Assembly: GCA_025454495.1 (NCBI GenBank)
Contig: JALOOI010000002.1
Location: 1 to 58,392 of the forward strand
Direction of reading: 5' to 3'
DNA: 58,392 bases
Source: Anaerolineae bacterium
Lineage (GTDB): Bacteria; Chloroflexota; Anaerolineae; Aggregatilineales; Phototrophicaceae
The translations under genes and the position numbers were made by a program. How positions within the stretch are numbered: the first letter of the stretch is position 1; every line of letters begins with the position of its first letter. Of the stretch, positions 50,102 to 58,098 are shown one piece after another. The notes beneath the pieces are model-generated. The model did not search any database. It saw only the letters and a list, made by a program, of their open reading frames with translations, and was not told where the DNA came from.

Positions 50102-50665
50102 CTACCCGGCCACGCGCACCAGGGCGGGGCGCAGCACGCGCTCGCCGCTGGCATAGCCTTTTTGCAGGGTGACGGTCACATGCCCGCTGGCGATCTCGTC
50201 CGTGCTGGCATCGGTCCCGATGGCTTCGTGCCGGTGCGGGTCAAAGGGCTGCCCCACCGGGTCAATGACTTCGACCGCGAATTCATCCAGCACCTTATCA
50301 AACTTCTTCAGGATAAGGGCCGTCCCGCTGACCCACGGATGGGACTGCAACTCCGGCGGGATATTGGTCAGCGCCCGTTCAAAGTCATCCAGGATGGGCA
50401 GCATCTTCGTAATGGCTTCCAGGCTGCCGCGCTCACGCGCTTCCTTCATTTCTTTGTCGGTACGCCGTTTGTAATTGGCAAAATCCGCCCGTTCCCGCTG
50501 CCAGCCGGTTAAATTGATCTGGGCTTCCACGCGGGCTTTTTCCAGTTCCAGGTCACGGTCGCGGTCATCAACTTCGGCGGCCGGCTGCCCGTTGCCGGCA
50601 GCGGCTTCGGCCGGTGGTGCGGCTTCGGCGGGCGTTTCGTTCCCGTTTTTCACTTCATCCGTCAT
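50102..50665 (-). CDS. grpE: Nucleotide exchange factor GrpE
   Basis: 187 residues. Acidic, alanine-rich disordered N-terminus (AEAAPPAEAAAGNGQPAAEV), a long coiled-coil helix (RDRDLELEKARVEAQINL, RERADFANYKRRTDKEMK) and the C-terminal beta-wing (GQPFDPHRHEAIG, VTVTLQKGYASGERVLRPALV). It releases ADP from DnaK. AGGAGG lies about nine bases before ATG 50665. The 113-bp gap to hrcA may hold a separate promoter (a TACACT box near 50722-50729), but no CIRCE operator is seen. Confidence 0.97.
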   Translation of the reverse strand: MTDEVKNGNETPAEAAPPAEAAAGNGQPAAEVDDRDRDLELEKARVEAQINLTGWQRERADFANYKRRTDKEMKEARERGSLEAITKMLPILDDFERALTNIPPELQSHPWVSGTALILKKFDKVLDEFAVEVIDPVGQPFDPHRHEAIGTDASTDEIASGHVTVTLQKGYASGERVLRPALVRVAG

Positions 50666-50778
50666 GCGATAGCAACCTCCTGACGTGGAAATAGCTTCTC
50701 AGGGGAGAGACTAAACGCCCTCAGTGTAGCCGAGAAGTCTATGAATTGTATTAGCAAACGCGCCTGCTCATAATTTCA

Positions 50779-51873
50779 TCACTTTTTGGGCGGCGGGCTG
50801 TCGTCCTCCGGGGTGCTGCCGGCGCTGTACAGGCTCAGCAGCATTTCGGACATCAGCCCGGCGATGTGGCGCACGGTGCCGATGGCACGGGGGTAATTGA
50901 TGCTGGTGGGGCCGATCACGCCCAGGGCCCCGCTCATCTGTCCGGGGATGCCATAATGGCTGAGCACCATGCTCACCTGGCTCAGTTCGTTCCAGCGGCC
51001 ATCCCCGGCGATGACCACCTGCACTTCATCATCCACCGGGTGCAGCAGCACTTCAGTGAGGATCATGTCCAGCAGGGCACGTTCTTCAAACAGGCGCACC
51101 GCCTGCTGCCGGCCGCTGTCTTCGGGGAAGCTGTTGATGATACTGCTGAGGCCGTCACGGTACAGGCTGCGCACCGGGTGCGGGTCGCCGCGCTCCATCA
51201 GTTCGGTGATGATGTCGGTGACATCGCGCTCCAGGATGCTGAGGCTGTGGCTTTTGACGCGCATATCGCCGGCGCTGAGGTTATCGAACAGGGCGTTGAT
51301 GTGGGCGGCGGCTTCGCTGAGGGCGGGCTGTGGCACCGCTTCCGCCAGGTTGAGCATCCGCTGATGCACCATCCCGCCCTGAAGCACCAGCACCATCAGC
51401 GCCAGCCGCCCCTGGATCGAGATCAGTTCAATGTGTTTAAAGCGATTGGTGCCGGCCACCGGCGGCGTGACCAGGGCGGCGCTGTGGGTGGTATGCGCCA
51501 GCATGGTGGCGGCCTGCTTCAGCCATTGCTCCAGGATGACCGGCAGCGCCCGGAAGCGCACATCAAGCTGGCGGCGTTCCGGCAGGGTTAATTCGCTGCG
51601 CGTGTCCTGCATCAGGTGGCGCACAAAATAGCGATAGCCCAGGGTGGTGGGGATGCGCCCGGCGCTGGTATGGGGCTGCACGATGTAGCCCATCTCCTCC
51701 AGGCGCACCATCTCATTGCGCACCGTGGCCGAACTGATGTCCAGTTCATGTTTTTCGATCAACGTTTGCGAACTGACCGGGCGCGGGTTTTCGGTATAGG
51801 TACGCACGATCAGCGCCAGCAAATCCTGCTGGCGGCGCGTCAGTTCCGGGAAAGGGGGCGTGTCATCACTCAT
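50779..51873 (-). CDS. hrcA: Heat-inducible transcription repressor HrcA
   Basis: 364 residues from ATG 51873 (MSDDTPPFPELT). N-terminal winged helix (LTRRQQDLLALIVRTYTE, VSSQTLIEKHELDISSATVR, MGYIVQPHTSAGRIPT with the family's HTSAGRxPT) and the GAF-like and inserted dimerisation domains (MVLVLQGGMVHQRML, GPTSINYPRAI near the C-terminus). HrcA normally represses dnaK and groE operons by binding CIRCE inverted repeats with GroEL help. It leads the cluster hrcA-grpE-dnaK-dnaJ, but I see no consensus CIRCE sequence here. Confidence 0.96.
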   Translation of the reverse strand: MSDDTPPFPELTRRQQDLLALIVRTYTENPRPVSSQTLIEKHELDISSATVRNEMVRLEEMGYIVQPHTSAGRIPTTLGYRYFVRHLMQDTRSELTLPERRQLDVRFRALPVILEQWLKQAATMLAHTTHSAALVTPPVAGTNRFKHIELISIQGRLALMVLVLQGGMVHQRMLNLAEAVPQPALSEAAAHINALFDNLSAGDMRVKSHSLSILERDVTDIITELMERGDPHPVRSLYRDGLSSIINSFPEDSGRQQAVRLFEERALLDMILTEVLLHPVDDEVQVVIAGDGRWNELSQVSMVLSHYGIPGQMSGALGVIGPTSINYPRAIGTVRHIAGLMSEMLLSLYSAGSTPEDDSPPPKK

Positions 51874-51936
51874 ACCAGGCGCATCCTCACTACCAGCCAG
51901 CACAATCATTACCGTTTCACAGTGTTCGGGCCAGCT

Positions 51937-52752
51937 TCAGCCCTGCTGCCAGTCAAAACGCAGGTCATCATCCGCCGCGGGGGCCGCCGGGGTGGCCGGG
52001 CGGCGTTCCGCCGGCACCGTGACGACGAAGGCCCCCCAGCCCAGGGCTTCGCGTTCATAATGCAGGTAGTAGCGGCGGCTGCGGTGCAGCCAGTCGCGCA
52101 GGGCGGGCGCGTCGGCATCGTCGTCATGCTCCGCCAGCCACGCCGCGCAGGTACGCCACTGCTGCGCGTAATAAGCGTCCCAGTCGGCCGGGGTCAGCAG
52201 CAGCATATCCACCAGTTCCAGGCCGGCCGCCGTAAACTGATCGACCAGGCTGGCCGGGGTCTCCAGCCAGTCGCGTTCCACCTCCAGCGCCCGGCACAGG
52301 GCCGGGGTGGGTTCCTGCCGCCAGAACATTTCGCCCACCAGCAGCAGCCCGCCGGTATCTTTTTTGATCGCCTGGCGCAGCGTGTCCAGCACTTCGGGCA
52401 GCGTCGCCGCCAGCCCGGTGGCGCTCAGCAGCGCGATGACGTTGTATTGATGGTACGGCTGCGGGTAGGCCAGCACATCCGCCACCACAAATTGCAACTG
52501 CGACCAGACTTCCAGTTCTTCGGCCCGTTTCTGCGCCAGGGTAATGGCGGCGGCACTGTCATCGACCCCGGTGCCCTGAAGTTCATGCTGCCGCGCCCAC
52601 TGGGCCAGCAGTTCGCCGCGCCCGCAGGCCAAATCCAGCACCCGCGTACCGATGTTCACCTGGCACATGTGCGCCAGGCGCAGCACCTGCGCCTGCGTCA
52701 GCGGCACCTGCATCCGCTGGCCGGCTTCGGCAATCTCATAAAAGCGCTGCAC
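51937..52752 (-). CDS. SAM-dependent methyltransferase, class I
   Basis: 271 residues from a GTG at 52752 (MQRFYEIAEAGQRMQVPLTQ when read as Met), with AGGA about 10 bases upstream. SAM motif I is RVLDLACGRGELLAQW, motif II VDDSAAAIT and a motif III-like VADVLAY; a C-terminal helical region follows (WDAYYAQQWRTCAAWLAEHD, LHYEREALGWGAFVV). Substrate unknown. The open frame continues upstream to 54201 without a stop, but that part is antisense to the PstS-like and ligase genes. It is 63 bases from hrcA on the same strand; co-transcription is possible. Confidence 0.85.
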   Translation of the reverse strand: MQRFYEIAEAGQRMQVPLTQAQVLRLAHMCQVNIGTRVLDLACGRGELLAQWARQHELQGTGVDDSAAAITLAQKRAEELEVWSQLQFVVADVLAYPQPYHQYNVIALLSATGLAATLPEVLDTLRQAIKKDTGGLLLVGEMFWRQEPTPALCRALEVERDWLETPASLVDQFTAAGLELVDMLLLTPADWDAYYAQQWRTCAAWLAEHDDDADAPALRDWLHRSRRYYLHYEREALGWGAFVVTVPAERRPATPAAPAADDDLRFDWQQG

Positions 52753-52860
52753 GATGTGGCATCCTGTCGCTGTCTTTATTTGCCCGGAAGCATAACACAG
52801 CCTTAAAAGATTCCGTATGCAATTTATGTGATGATAGCCATAAACACAGAGAGGCTCACC

Positions 52861-53964
52861 ATGACGCAACCCGGCACCCCACGCACCGCGTCCACCGCCC
52901 GCCCCGCCAGCGCCCGCCCGCAGCCCGCCCGTGACCAGGGCAGCGGCCGCCGGATGGCCGTGCTGGTCTTCATGGGCAGCCTGCTCGGCTCGCTCATCGG
53001 TACCTTTGCCAGCATTGATGACCTCTTCAATTCCATCGGCCGCATTGATGACCTGCTGAACCCGCCGCCGACGCTGTGCGTGGCCGGCAGCGGCACCATC
53101 CTGGAGAGCGACCTGGGCATGGCCGCGGCCTGGAAAAACAGTTTTGAACAGGGGCAGCGGGCCCGTGTCGATATAGCGGCGGTTGGCTCCATCGGCGGGG
53201 TGGATCGCGCGGCGGAGGGGGGCTGTGTGCATGTGCTGGCCATGTCCGAAGCGCTCACCCCGGCGCAGCACGCCCGGCTTACCGGCCGCGGGATCGACAT
53301 CCAGTGTGCGGCCGAAATTGGCTACGATGTCATCGCTTTCGTCACCGACATCAATAACCCGCTGCCGTCGCTGCTGGAACGGCTGATGGGCAACGTGCTC
53401 ACCGGGCGCATTACCAACTGGCGCGACGTGCGCGGCGGCACTGAAGACATTTACATCTATGCCCGCGAAAACAGCGGCACCACCGATTATATTCTGCGCC
53501 AGTTCGGCTGGCCCCAGGGCGAGAGCGTGCTGCCCCCCGCGGCCCGCTACATCGGGTGCAGCAGCAACAGCCAGTGCCTGGACCAGACCCTGGGCACGCC
53601 GGGGGCGCTGTACTGGGTGAGCGTGTCGTGGATGAAGACGCAGCCGCCGCGCTACCTGCGCGTGCTGCCCATCCTCTCCGACGATGAAGCGCCCATCAAC
53701 CCGCTGGTGGATGATTTCGACCTGCGCGATTACCCCGACCGGCTGATTCGCCCGCTGTATATGTATGTGCTGGGCGGCGGCGGCATCGACCCGGCCGGCA
53801 GCGCCCTGGGCCGCGAGTTTCTCCAGTATGTGCGCGGCGTGAACGGGCAAAAAATCCTGGAGGAGAAATCCTTTAAGACCTATTTCAACCGGCCGGAGGC
53901 GGTGCCGCTGGAATTCCCCAATGGCTTCAGCAGCGGCACGCCGCGCCAGCTTTGCCGTTCCTGA
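52861..53964 (+). CDS. Membrane-anchored PstS-like substrate-binding protein
   Basis: 367 residues from ATG 52861 with AGAGAGG upstream. A disordered, Pro/Ala/Arg-rich N-terminus is followed by a single hydrophobic segment (MAVLVFMGSLLGSLIGTF, about 43-60), acting as an uncleaved anchor. The rest has the periplasmic-binding-protein fold: VAGSGTILESDLG, GYDVIAFVTDINNPLPSL, LTGRITNWRDVRGG, ARENSGTTDYILRQFG and EFLQYVRGVNGQKI, all like PstS. No pstCAB genes are adjacent, and the long cytoplasmic head is unusual, so a sensing role is as likely as phosphate uptake. Confidence 0.82.
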   Translation: MTQPGTPRTASTARPASARPQPARDQGSGRRMAVLVFMGSLLGSLIGTFASIDDLFNSIGRIDDLLNPPPTLCVAGSGTILESDLGMAAAWKNSFEQGQRARVDIAAVGSIGGVDRAAEGGCVHVLAMSEALTPAQHARLTGRGIDIQCAAEIGYDVIAFVTDINNPLPSLLERLMGNVLTGRITNWRDVRGGTEDIYIYARENSGTTDYILRQFGWPQGESVLPPAARYIGCSSNSQCLDQTLGTPGALYWVSVSWMKTQPPRYLRVLPILSDDEAPINPLVDDFDLRDYPDRLIRPLYMYVLGGGGIDPAGSALGREFLQYVRGVNGQKILEEKSFKTYFNRPEAVPLEFPNGFSSGTPRQLCRS

Positions 53965-53972
53965 GCTGACAG

Positions 53973-54001
53973 TTGACAGCAGGCAGCGCGGCGGGGATAC
54001 T
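53973..54001 (+). promoter_or_regulatory. Promoter of the MurE-type ligase gene
   Basis: Consensus TTGACA (53973-53978), 17-bp spacer, GATACT (53996-54001), ending 57 bases before the GTG start. Confidence 0.55.
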
Positions 54002-54058
54002 CGGTGCGCCGCCCGCGCCGGGCGGCCCCGTACCGGCCCTGAACCAGGATAACCCGCC

Positions 54059-55609
54059 GTGCTGCCGTCCGAAACCCTGCCTGCACACCTCAACGCCCTG
54101 CCCGCCGGAATGCTGCTGCACACCACCGGCGACCTCAGCACGCGCATCACCGCGCCCTTTGTGGAAACCGCTGCCGCTGTGCAGCCGGGCGGGGTCTTCA
54201 TCGCCCGCCGGGGGCGCTCGGTGGATGGCCATCAGTTCATCCCGGCGGCCGTCGCCGGTGGGGCCGCGGCCATCATCGGCGAAGTGGACCCGGCCGAAAT
54301 GCCCGCGCTGAGCATACCTTATGTGCAGGTGGCCGATGCCGCGCAGGCCATCGGCTGGCTGGCCGCCTCCTATTATGGCTTTCCCGCGCGGCGGCTGGTG
54401 GTGATCGGCGTGACCGGCACCGACGGCAAAACCACCACCACGCATCTCATTCACAGCATCTTCAAACTGGCCACCGGCGGCCGAACCGGCTTCATCAGCA
54501 CGCTGGCGGCCGATTTTGGCAGCGCCACCGCCGATACGGGCCTGCATGTGACCACCCCCGGCGCGCCGGAAGTGCAACTGTACCTGGCCCGCATGGTGGC
54601 CGCCGGGCTAACCCATGTGGTGCTGGAGATGACCAGCCACGGGCTGGCGCAGGGGCGGCTCAATGGCGTGGAGGTGGATATCGCTGTGCTGACCAACCTC
54701 ACCCATGAGCATCTGGATTACCACGGGACGTTTGAAAATTACCGCGCCGCCAAAGGCCGGCTCTTCGAGATGTTGAGCAGCACCCCGCGCAAGCCGGGCA
54801 TCCCCAAACGCAGCATCATCAACCGCGATGACCCCAATTACAGCTTTTACGCCGCCTTCCCCGCCGATGAAGTCATCAGTTATGGCCTGCACGAAACGGC
54901 CCAGGTTCGCGCTACCGGCATTCATTACGCGCCGGATGGCACCCAGTTTGAGGTGGACGGGCAAAAGCTGGCACTGCTGCTGGTGGGCGAATTTAACGTT
55001 TACAACGCGCTGGCCGCGCTGGCCGTGGCCCGGTCGGCGGGTTATGCAGACTTCGCCCCGGCCGGGCTGCGGGCCATACCGGGCGTAGCCGGGCGCATGG
55101 AGCGCCTGTATGCCGGGCAAAATTTCACCGCCATTGTGGATTTTGCCCACACGCCCAACGCGCTGGAAAAAGCCCTCACGGCCGGCCGGCGAATGCTGGC
55201 CCCCGGCCAGCGGCTGATCGCGGTGTTTGGCAGCGCCGGGCTGCGCGATGTGGCAAAGCGCCGCCTGATGGCCGAAGTCAGCGCCCGCCTGGCCGATCTG
55301 ACCATCCTCACCGCCGAAGACCCGCGCACCGAGTCGCTGGATGAAATTCTGGCGATGATGGCCCGGGGCTGCGAGGCGCAGGGTGGCATCGAGGGCGAAA
55401 CCTTCCTGCGCGTGCCGGATCGTGGCGCAGCGCTGTACCGCGCCTGCCAGCTTGCCCGCCCCGGCGACCTGGTGATGGCCTGCGGCAAAGGCCACGAACA
55501 GAGCATGTGTTTTGGCGTGGTGGAATACCCCTGGGATGACCGCACAGCCCTGCTGGCCGCCCTGCGTGGCGCACCGCTGCGCACGCTGCCCACCGCCGCT
55601 GCGGAATAG
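54059..55609 (+). CDS. murE: MurE-type UDP-MurNAc-dipeptide ligase
   Basis: 516 residues starting with GTG 54059 (AGGATA nine bases upstream). Mur-ligase fold: GVTGTDGKTTTTHLI (P-loop, with Asp where Asn is usual), SHGLAQGRLNGVEVDIAV, NLTHEHLDYHG, AAKGRLF (candidate carbamylated lysine), VDFAHTPNALEKAL and CGKGHEQ. It adds the third amino acid to peptidoglycan stem peptides in the cytoplasm. The residue-selection motif is AEDPRTES, where DAP-specific enzymes have DNPR; this points to another diamino acid, such as ornithine or lysine. It is not next to other mur genes. Confidence 0.87.
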   Translation: MLPSETLPAHLNALPAGMLLHTTGDLSTRITAPFVETAAAVQPGGVFIARRGRSVDGHQFIPAAVAGGAAAIIGEVDPAEMPALSIPYVQVADAAQAIGWLAASYYGFPARRLVVIGVTGTDGKTTTTHLIHSIFKLATGGRTGFISTLAADFGSATADTGLHVTTPGAPEVQLYLARMVAAGLTHVVLEMTSHGLAQGRLNGVEVDIAVLTNLTHEHLDYHGTFENYRAAKGRLFEMLSSTPRKPGIPKRSIINRDDPNYSFYAAFPADEVISYGLHETAQVRATGIHYAPDGTQFEVDGQKLALLLVGEFNVYNALAALAVARSAGYADFAPAGLRAIPGVAGRMERLYAGQNFTAIVDFAHTPNALEKALTAGRRMLAPGQRLIAVFGSAGLRDVAKRRLMAEVSARLADLTILTAEDPRTESLDEILAMMARGCEAQGGIEGETFLRVPDRGAALYRACQLARPGDLVMACGKGHEQSMCFGVVEYPWDDRTALLAALRGAPLRTLPTAAAE

Positions 55610-55660
55610 GGACAGGACAGCGCCGGCCATCTGCGGGGATACATCATTGTCATCTTTCGG

Positions 55661-55666
55661 TATAAT
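55661..55666 (+). promoter_or_regulatory. Putative -10 box of the glycosyltransferase operon
   Basis: Consensus TATAAT preceded by CGG, 30 bases before ATG 55696; no -35 at standard spacing. Confidence 0.45.
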
Positions 55667-55695
55667 ACAGGCGGTTGCACCGGGGCAGGCGGTCT

Positions 55696-56610
55696 ATGGT
55701 CGATCTGGGAATTGTCATCGTCAACTGGAACACCAGCGCGTATCTGCGGCAATGCCTGGCGACGGTCTTCGCCAGCCAGGGCGATGTAAGCTTTCGCGTG
55801 GTGGTGGTGGATAACGCCTCTGACGATGACAGCGCCGCCATGACGCGGCAGCACTTTCCGCAGGCACAGCTCATCGTCAACAGCAGCAACCTGGGCTACC
55901 CGCGGGCCAATAACGTGGGGCTGCGGGCCCTGGGCTACCACGGGGCCGGGCAGGTGGCGGCAGATGCGCCGCGCTATGCGCTGCTGCTGAACCCGGATAC
56001 GGAACTGCCGCCGGAGGCGCTCTCTCGCATGGTGCAGTTCATGGATGCGCGGCCCGATGTGGGCATCGCCGGGCCCAAACTGGTGCTGGAAGATGGCAGC
56101 CTGGACAAAGCCTGCCGGCGCGGCTTCCCCACCCCGGCCGTCAGTTTTTACCATTATTCCGGGCTGGCCCGGCTGTTCCCCCGCAACCCGCGCTTTGGCC
56201 GCTACAACATGACCTTCGCCCATCCCGATGAAGAACTGGAAGTGGATGCCGTGGTGGGGGCCTATATGCAGGTGCGCCGCGAAGCCATCGCCCAGGCCGG
56301 GCTGCTGGATGAAGTGTTCTTCATGTATGGCGAAGACCTGGACTGGGCCTTTCGCATTAAGCAGGCCGGCTGGCGCGTGTGGTATCATCCGGCGGTGGTA
56401 GTGCGCCATGTGAAGCGGGCCGCCAGCCGCCAGAGCCGCCGGGCCGCCTTTGAATTCTGGCGGGCCATGCTCATTTTTTACCGCAAACATTATCGCGCCA
56501 GCACCCCCCTCTGGCTGCACATCCTCATCCTGGCGGCGCTGCTGCTGAAAGGAGGCACCGGCTTATGGCAGGAAATCCGTCATCCACAGGCCTCATGGAT
56601 GAACGTGTAG
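55696..56610 (+). CDS. Family 2 glycosyltransferase (rhamnosyltransferase-like)
   Basis: 304 residues from ATG 55696 (MVDLGIVIVNWNTSAYL). GT-A fold: VVVDNASDDDS near the start, SNLGYPRANNVGLRA, LLLNPDTELPPEAL carrying the DxD-like metal site, and FFMYGEDLDWAFRIKQAGW (the ED[F/L]D catalytic region). This layout matches WbbL-type transferases of cell-surface polysaccharide synthesis. A C-terminal hydrophobic helix (LWLHILILAALLLKG) may hold it at the membrane. The next gene starts 46 bases before its stop. Confidence 0.9.
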   Translation: MVDLGIVIVNWNTSAYLRQCLATVFASQGDVSFRVVVVDNASDDDSAAMTRQHFPQAQLIVNSSNLGYPRANNVGLRALGYHGAGQVAADAPRYALLLNPDTELPPEALSRMVQFMDARPDVGIAGPKLVLEDGSLDKACRRGFPTPAVSFYHYSGLARLFPRNPRFGRYNMTFAHPDEELEVDAVVGAYMQVRREAIAQAGLLDEVFFMYGEDLDWAFRIKQAGWRVWYHPAVVVRHVKRAASRQSRRAAFEFWRAMLIFYRKHYRASTPLWLHILILAALLLKGGTGLWQEIRHPQASWMNV

Positions 56611-58058
56611 ACCTCCCCGCCACCGTGCCGGAATCGGCCCGGTCGCGCCGTATTCAAACGCTGCTGGCGCTGCTGCTGCCGCTGACCGATGCCGCCATGC
56701 TGCTGCTGGCTTTTTTCGCCGGGTATCAGGCGCGGCTGTACCTGCCCTTTTTCGCGCAGCCGGAAGGCCAGCCGCCTTTCAGCGCCTACTGGCCCATCAT
56801 GACGGTGCAGGTCATCACCATTTTGAGCATGTTCTATTTCTCGCGGCTGTATCATCAACGGCGCAGCTACAGCCGCATTGACCAGCTTCGGACGATGATC
56901 GGCATCATTACGCTGGCGGCGCTGCTGACCAACGGCATCCAGGAATTTTTCTTTCGCAATACGGATTTATACGTCAGTTATCCGCGCAGCCTGTTCTTTT
57001 ACATCTGGATTTTTAGCGTGCTGCTGGCCGGGGTCGGGCGCGAAGTGCATCGCCTGGTGCAGTTGCGGCTGCGGCGGCGCGGCAGCCTGCGCGATCATCT
57101 GCTGCTGGTGGGCGCGGGCCGGCTCATCCGCGAGGTGGCCGGGCGCATCAAAAATAACCCGGAACTGGGCTATCACATCGTCGGGGTGGTCACGGATAAG
57201 GATGAACACCAGGGTAAAATGCTCGGCATCCCCATCCTGGGCAATTATCCGGCCCTTAAAGACATCATCGACCAGTATCACGTCCAGCAGGTCATCATCG
57301 CCCTGCCGGATCATCAGCGCGATAACCTGGTGGAACTCATCACCATGTGCCAGCGCGGCCAGGTGGATATTAAAGTCTACCCGGATATTTTCGCCTACAT
57401 GGCCGGCGATTTGAACGTGGATGATGTCGCCGGAACCCCCCTCATCACCGTGCGCGATATTGCCCTGCGCGGCTGGAAGCTGAGCCTGAAGCGCGGGCTG
57501 GACATTTTCGGCTCGCTGGCCGGGTTAACCGTTCTGTCGCCGTTCTTCTTGCTGACGGCGCTCATCATCAAGCTGGAATCACGCGGGGAAGTGTTCTTCA
57601 CGCAGCAGCGCATCGGGCTGGATGGCCGCCCCTTCCCGATGATTAAGTTTCGCTCCATGCGCCCGGATGCCGAAGCGGGCGGCCCCGGCTGGACGGTGAA
57701 AGACGATCCGCGGGTGACGCGCATCGGCAAATTTATGCGCCGCACAAGCTGGGACGAAATTCCCCAGTTGATTAATGTGCTGCTGGGGCATATGAGCCTG
57801 GTGGGGCCGCGACCGGAGCAGCCGGCCTACGTGGAAGAATTCCAGCGCAAATACCCGCGCTACATGGAACGCCACCGCGAGATGGTGGGCATGACCGGCT
57901 GGGCGCAAATTCACGGGCTGCGCGGTGATACTTCCATCGAACAGCGCACCACCTATGACCTGTGGTATGTGGAAAACTGGTCGCTGTGGCTGGATATTAA
58001 AATTATCCTGCGTACCGTTTATCAATCGGTCTTTCGCCAGAGCGAAAACGCTTATTAA
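56565..58058 (+). CDS. Polyprenyl glycosylphosphotransferase (exopolysaccharide-initiating sugar transferase)
   Basis: 497 residues; the start at 56565 has AAAGGAGG nine bases upstream, inside the end of the glycosyltransferase gene. Four or five N-terminal helices (TLLALLLPLTDAAMLLLAFF and following) lead to a Rossmann-like CoA-binding-type domain (LLLVGAGRLIREVAGRI, GIPILGNYPALKDII) and the C-terminal bacterial sugar transferase domain: LKRGLDIFGSLAGLTVLSP, FTQQRIGLDGRPFPMIKFRS, RRTSWDEIPQLINVLLGHMS, VGPRPEQPAYV, MVGMTGWAQIHGLRGDTS. It transfers a sugar-1-phosphate to undecaprenyl phosphate, starting polysaccharide repeat units. It works with the overlapping GT2 gene. Confidence 0.95.
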   Translation: MAGNPSSTGLMDERVDLPATVPESARSRRIQTLLALLLPLTDAAMLLLAFFAGYQARLYLPFFAQPEGQPPFSAYWPIMTVQVITILSMFYFSRLYHQRRSYSRIDQLRTMIGIITLAALLTNGIQEFFFRNTDLYVSYPRSLFFYIWIFSVLLAGVGREVHRLVQLRLRRRGSLRDHLLLVGAGRLIREVAGRIKNNPELGYHIVGVVTDKDEHQGKMLGIPILGNYPALKDIIDQYHVQQVIIALPDHQRDNLVELITMCQRGQVDIKVYPDIFAYMAGDLNVDDVAGTPLITVRDIALRGWKLSLKRGLDIFGSLAGLTVLSPFFLLTALIIKLESRGEVFFTQQRIGLDGRPFPMIKFRSMRPDAEAGGPGWTVKDDPRVTRIGKFMRRTSWDEIPQLINVLLGHMSLVGPRPEQPAYVEEFQRKYPRYMERHREMVGMTGWAQIHGLRGDTSIEQRTTYDLWYVENWSLWLDIKIILRTVYQSVFRQSENAY

Positions 58059-58098
58059 GCCGCCTTTCGGCCGGCCGCACCGCCCCCGGGGGAAGCCT

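Noticed and set aside
50666-50778. Possible CIRCE element near TTAGCAAACG at 50751
   Set aside because: Only the first five or six bases match; the second half-site and the 9-base spacing are absent.
52753-54201. Upstream 480-codon extension of the methyltransferase frame on the minus strand
   Set aside because: It runs antisense through the PstS-like gene and the start of murE, and has no homologous look; the methyltransferase is taken to start at GTG 52752.
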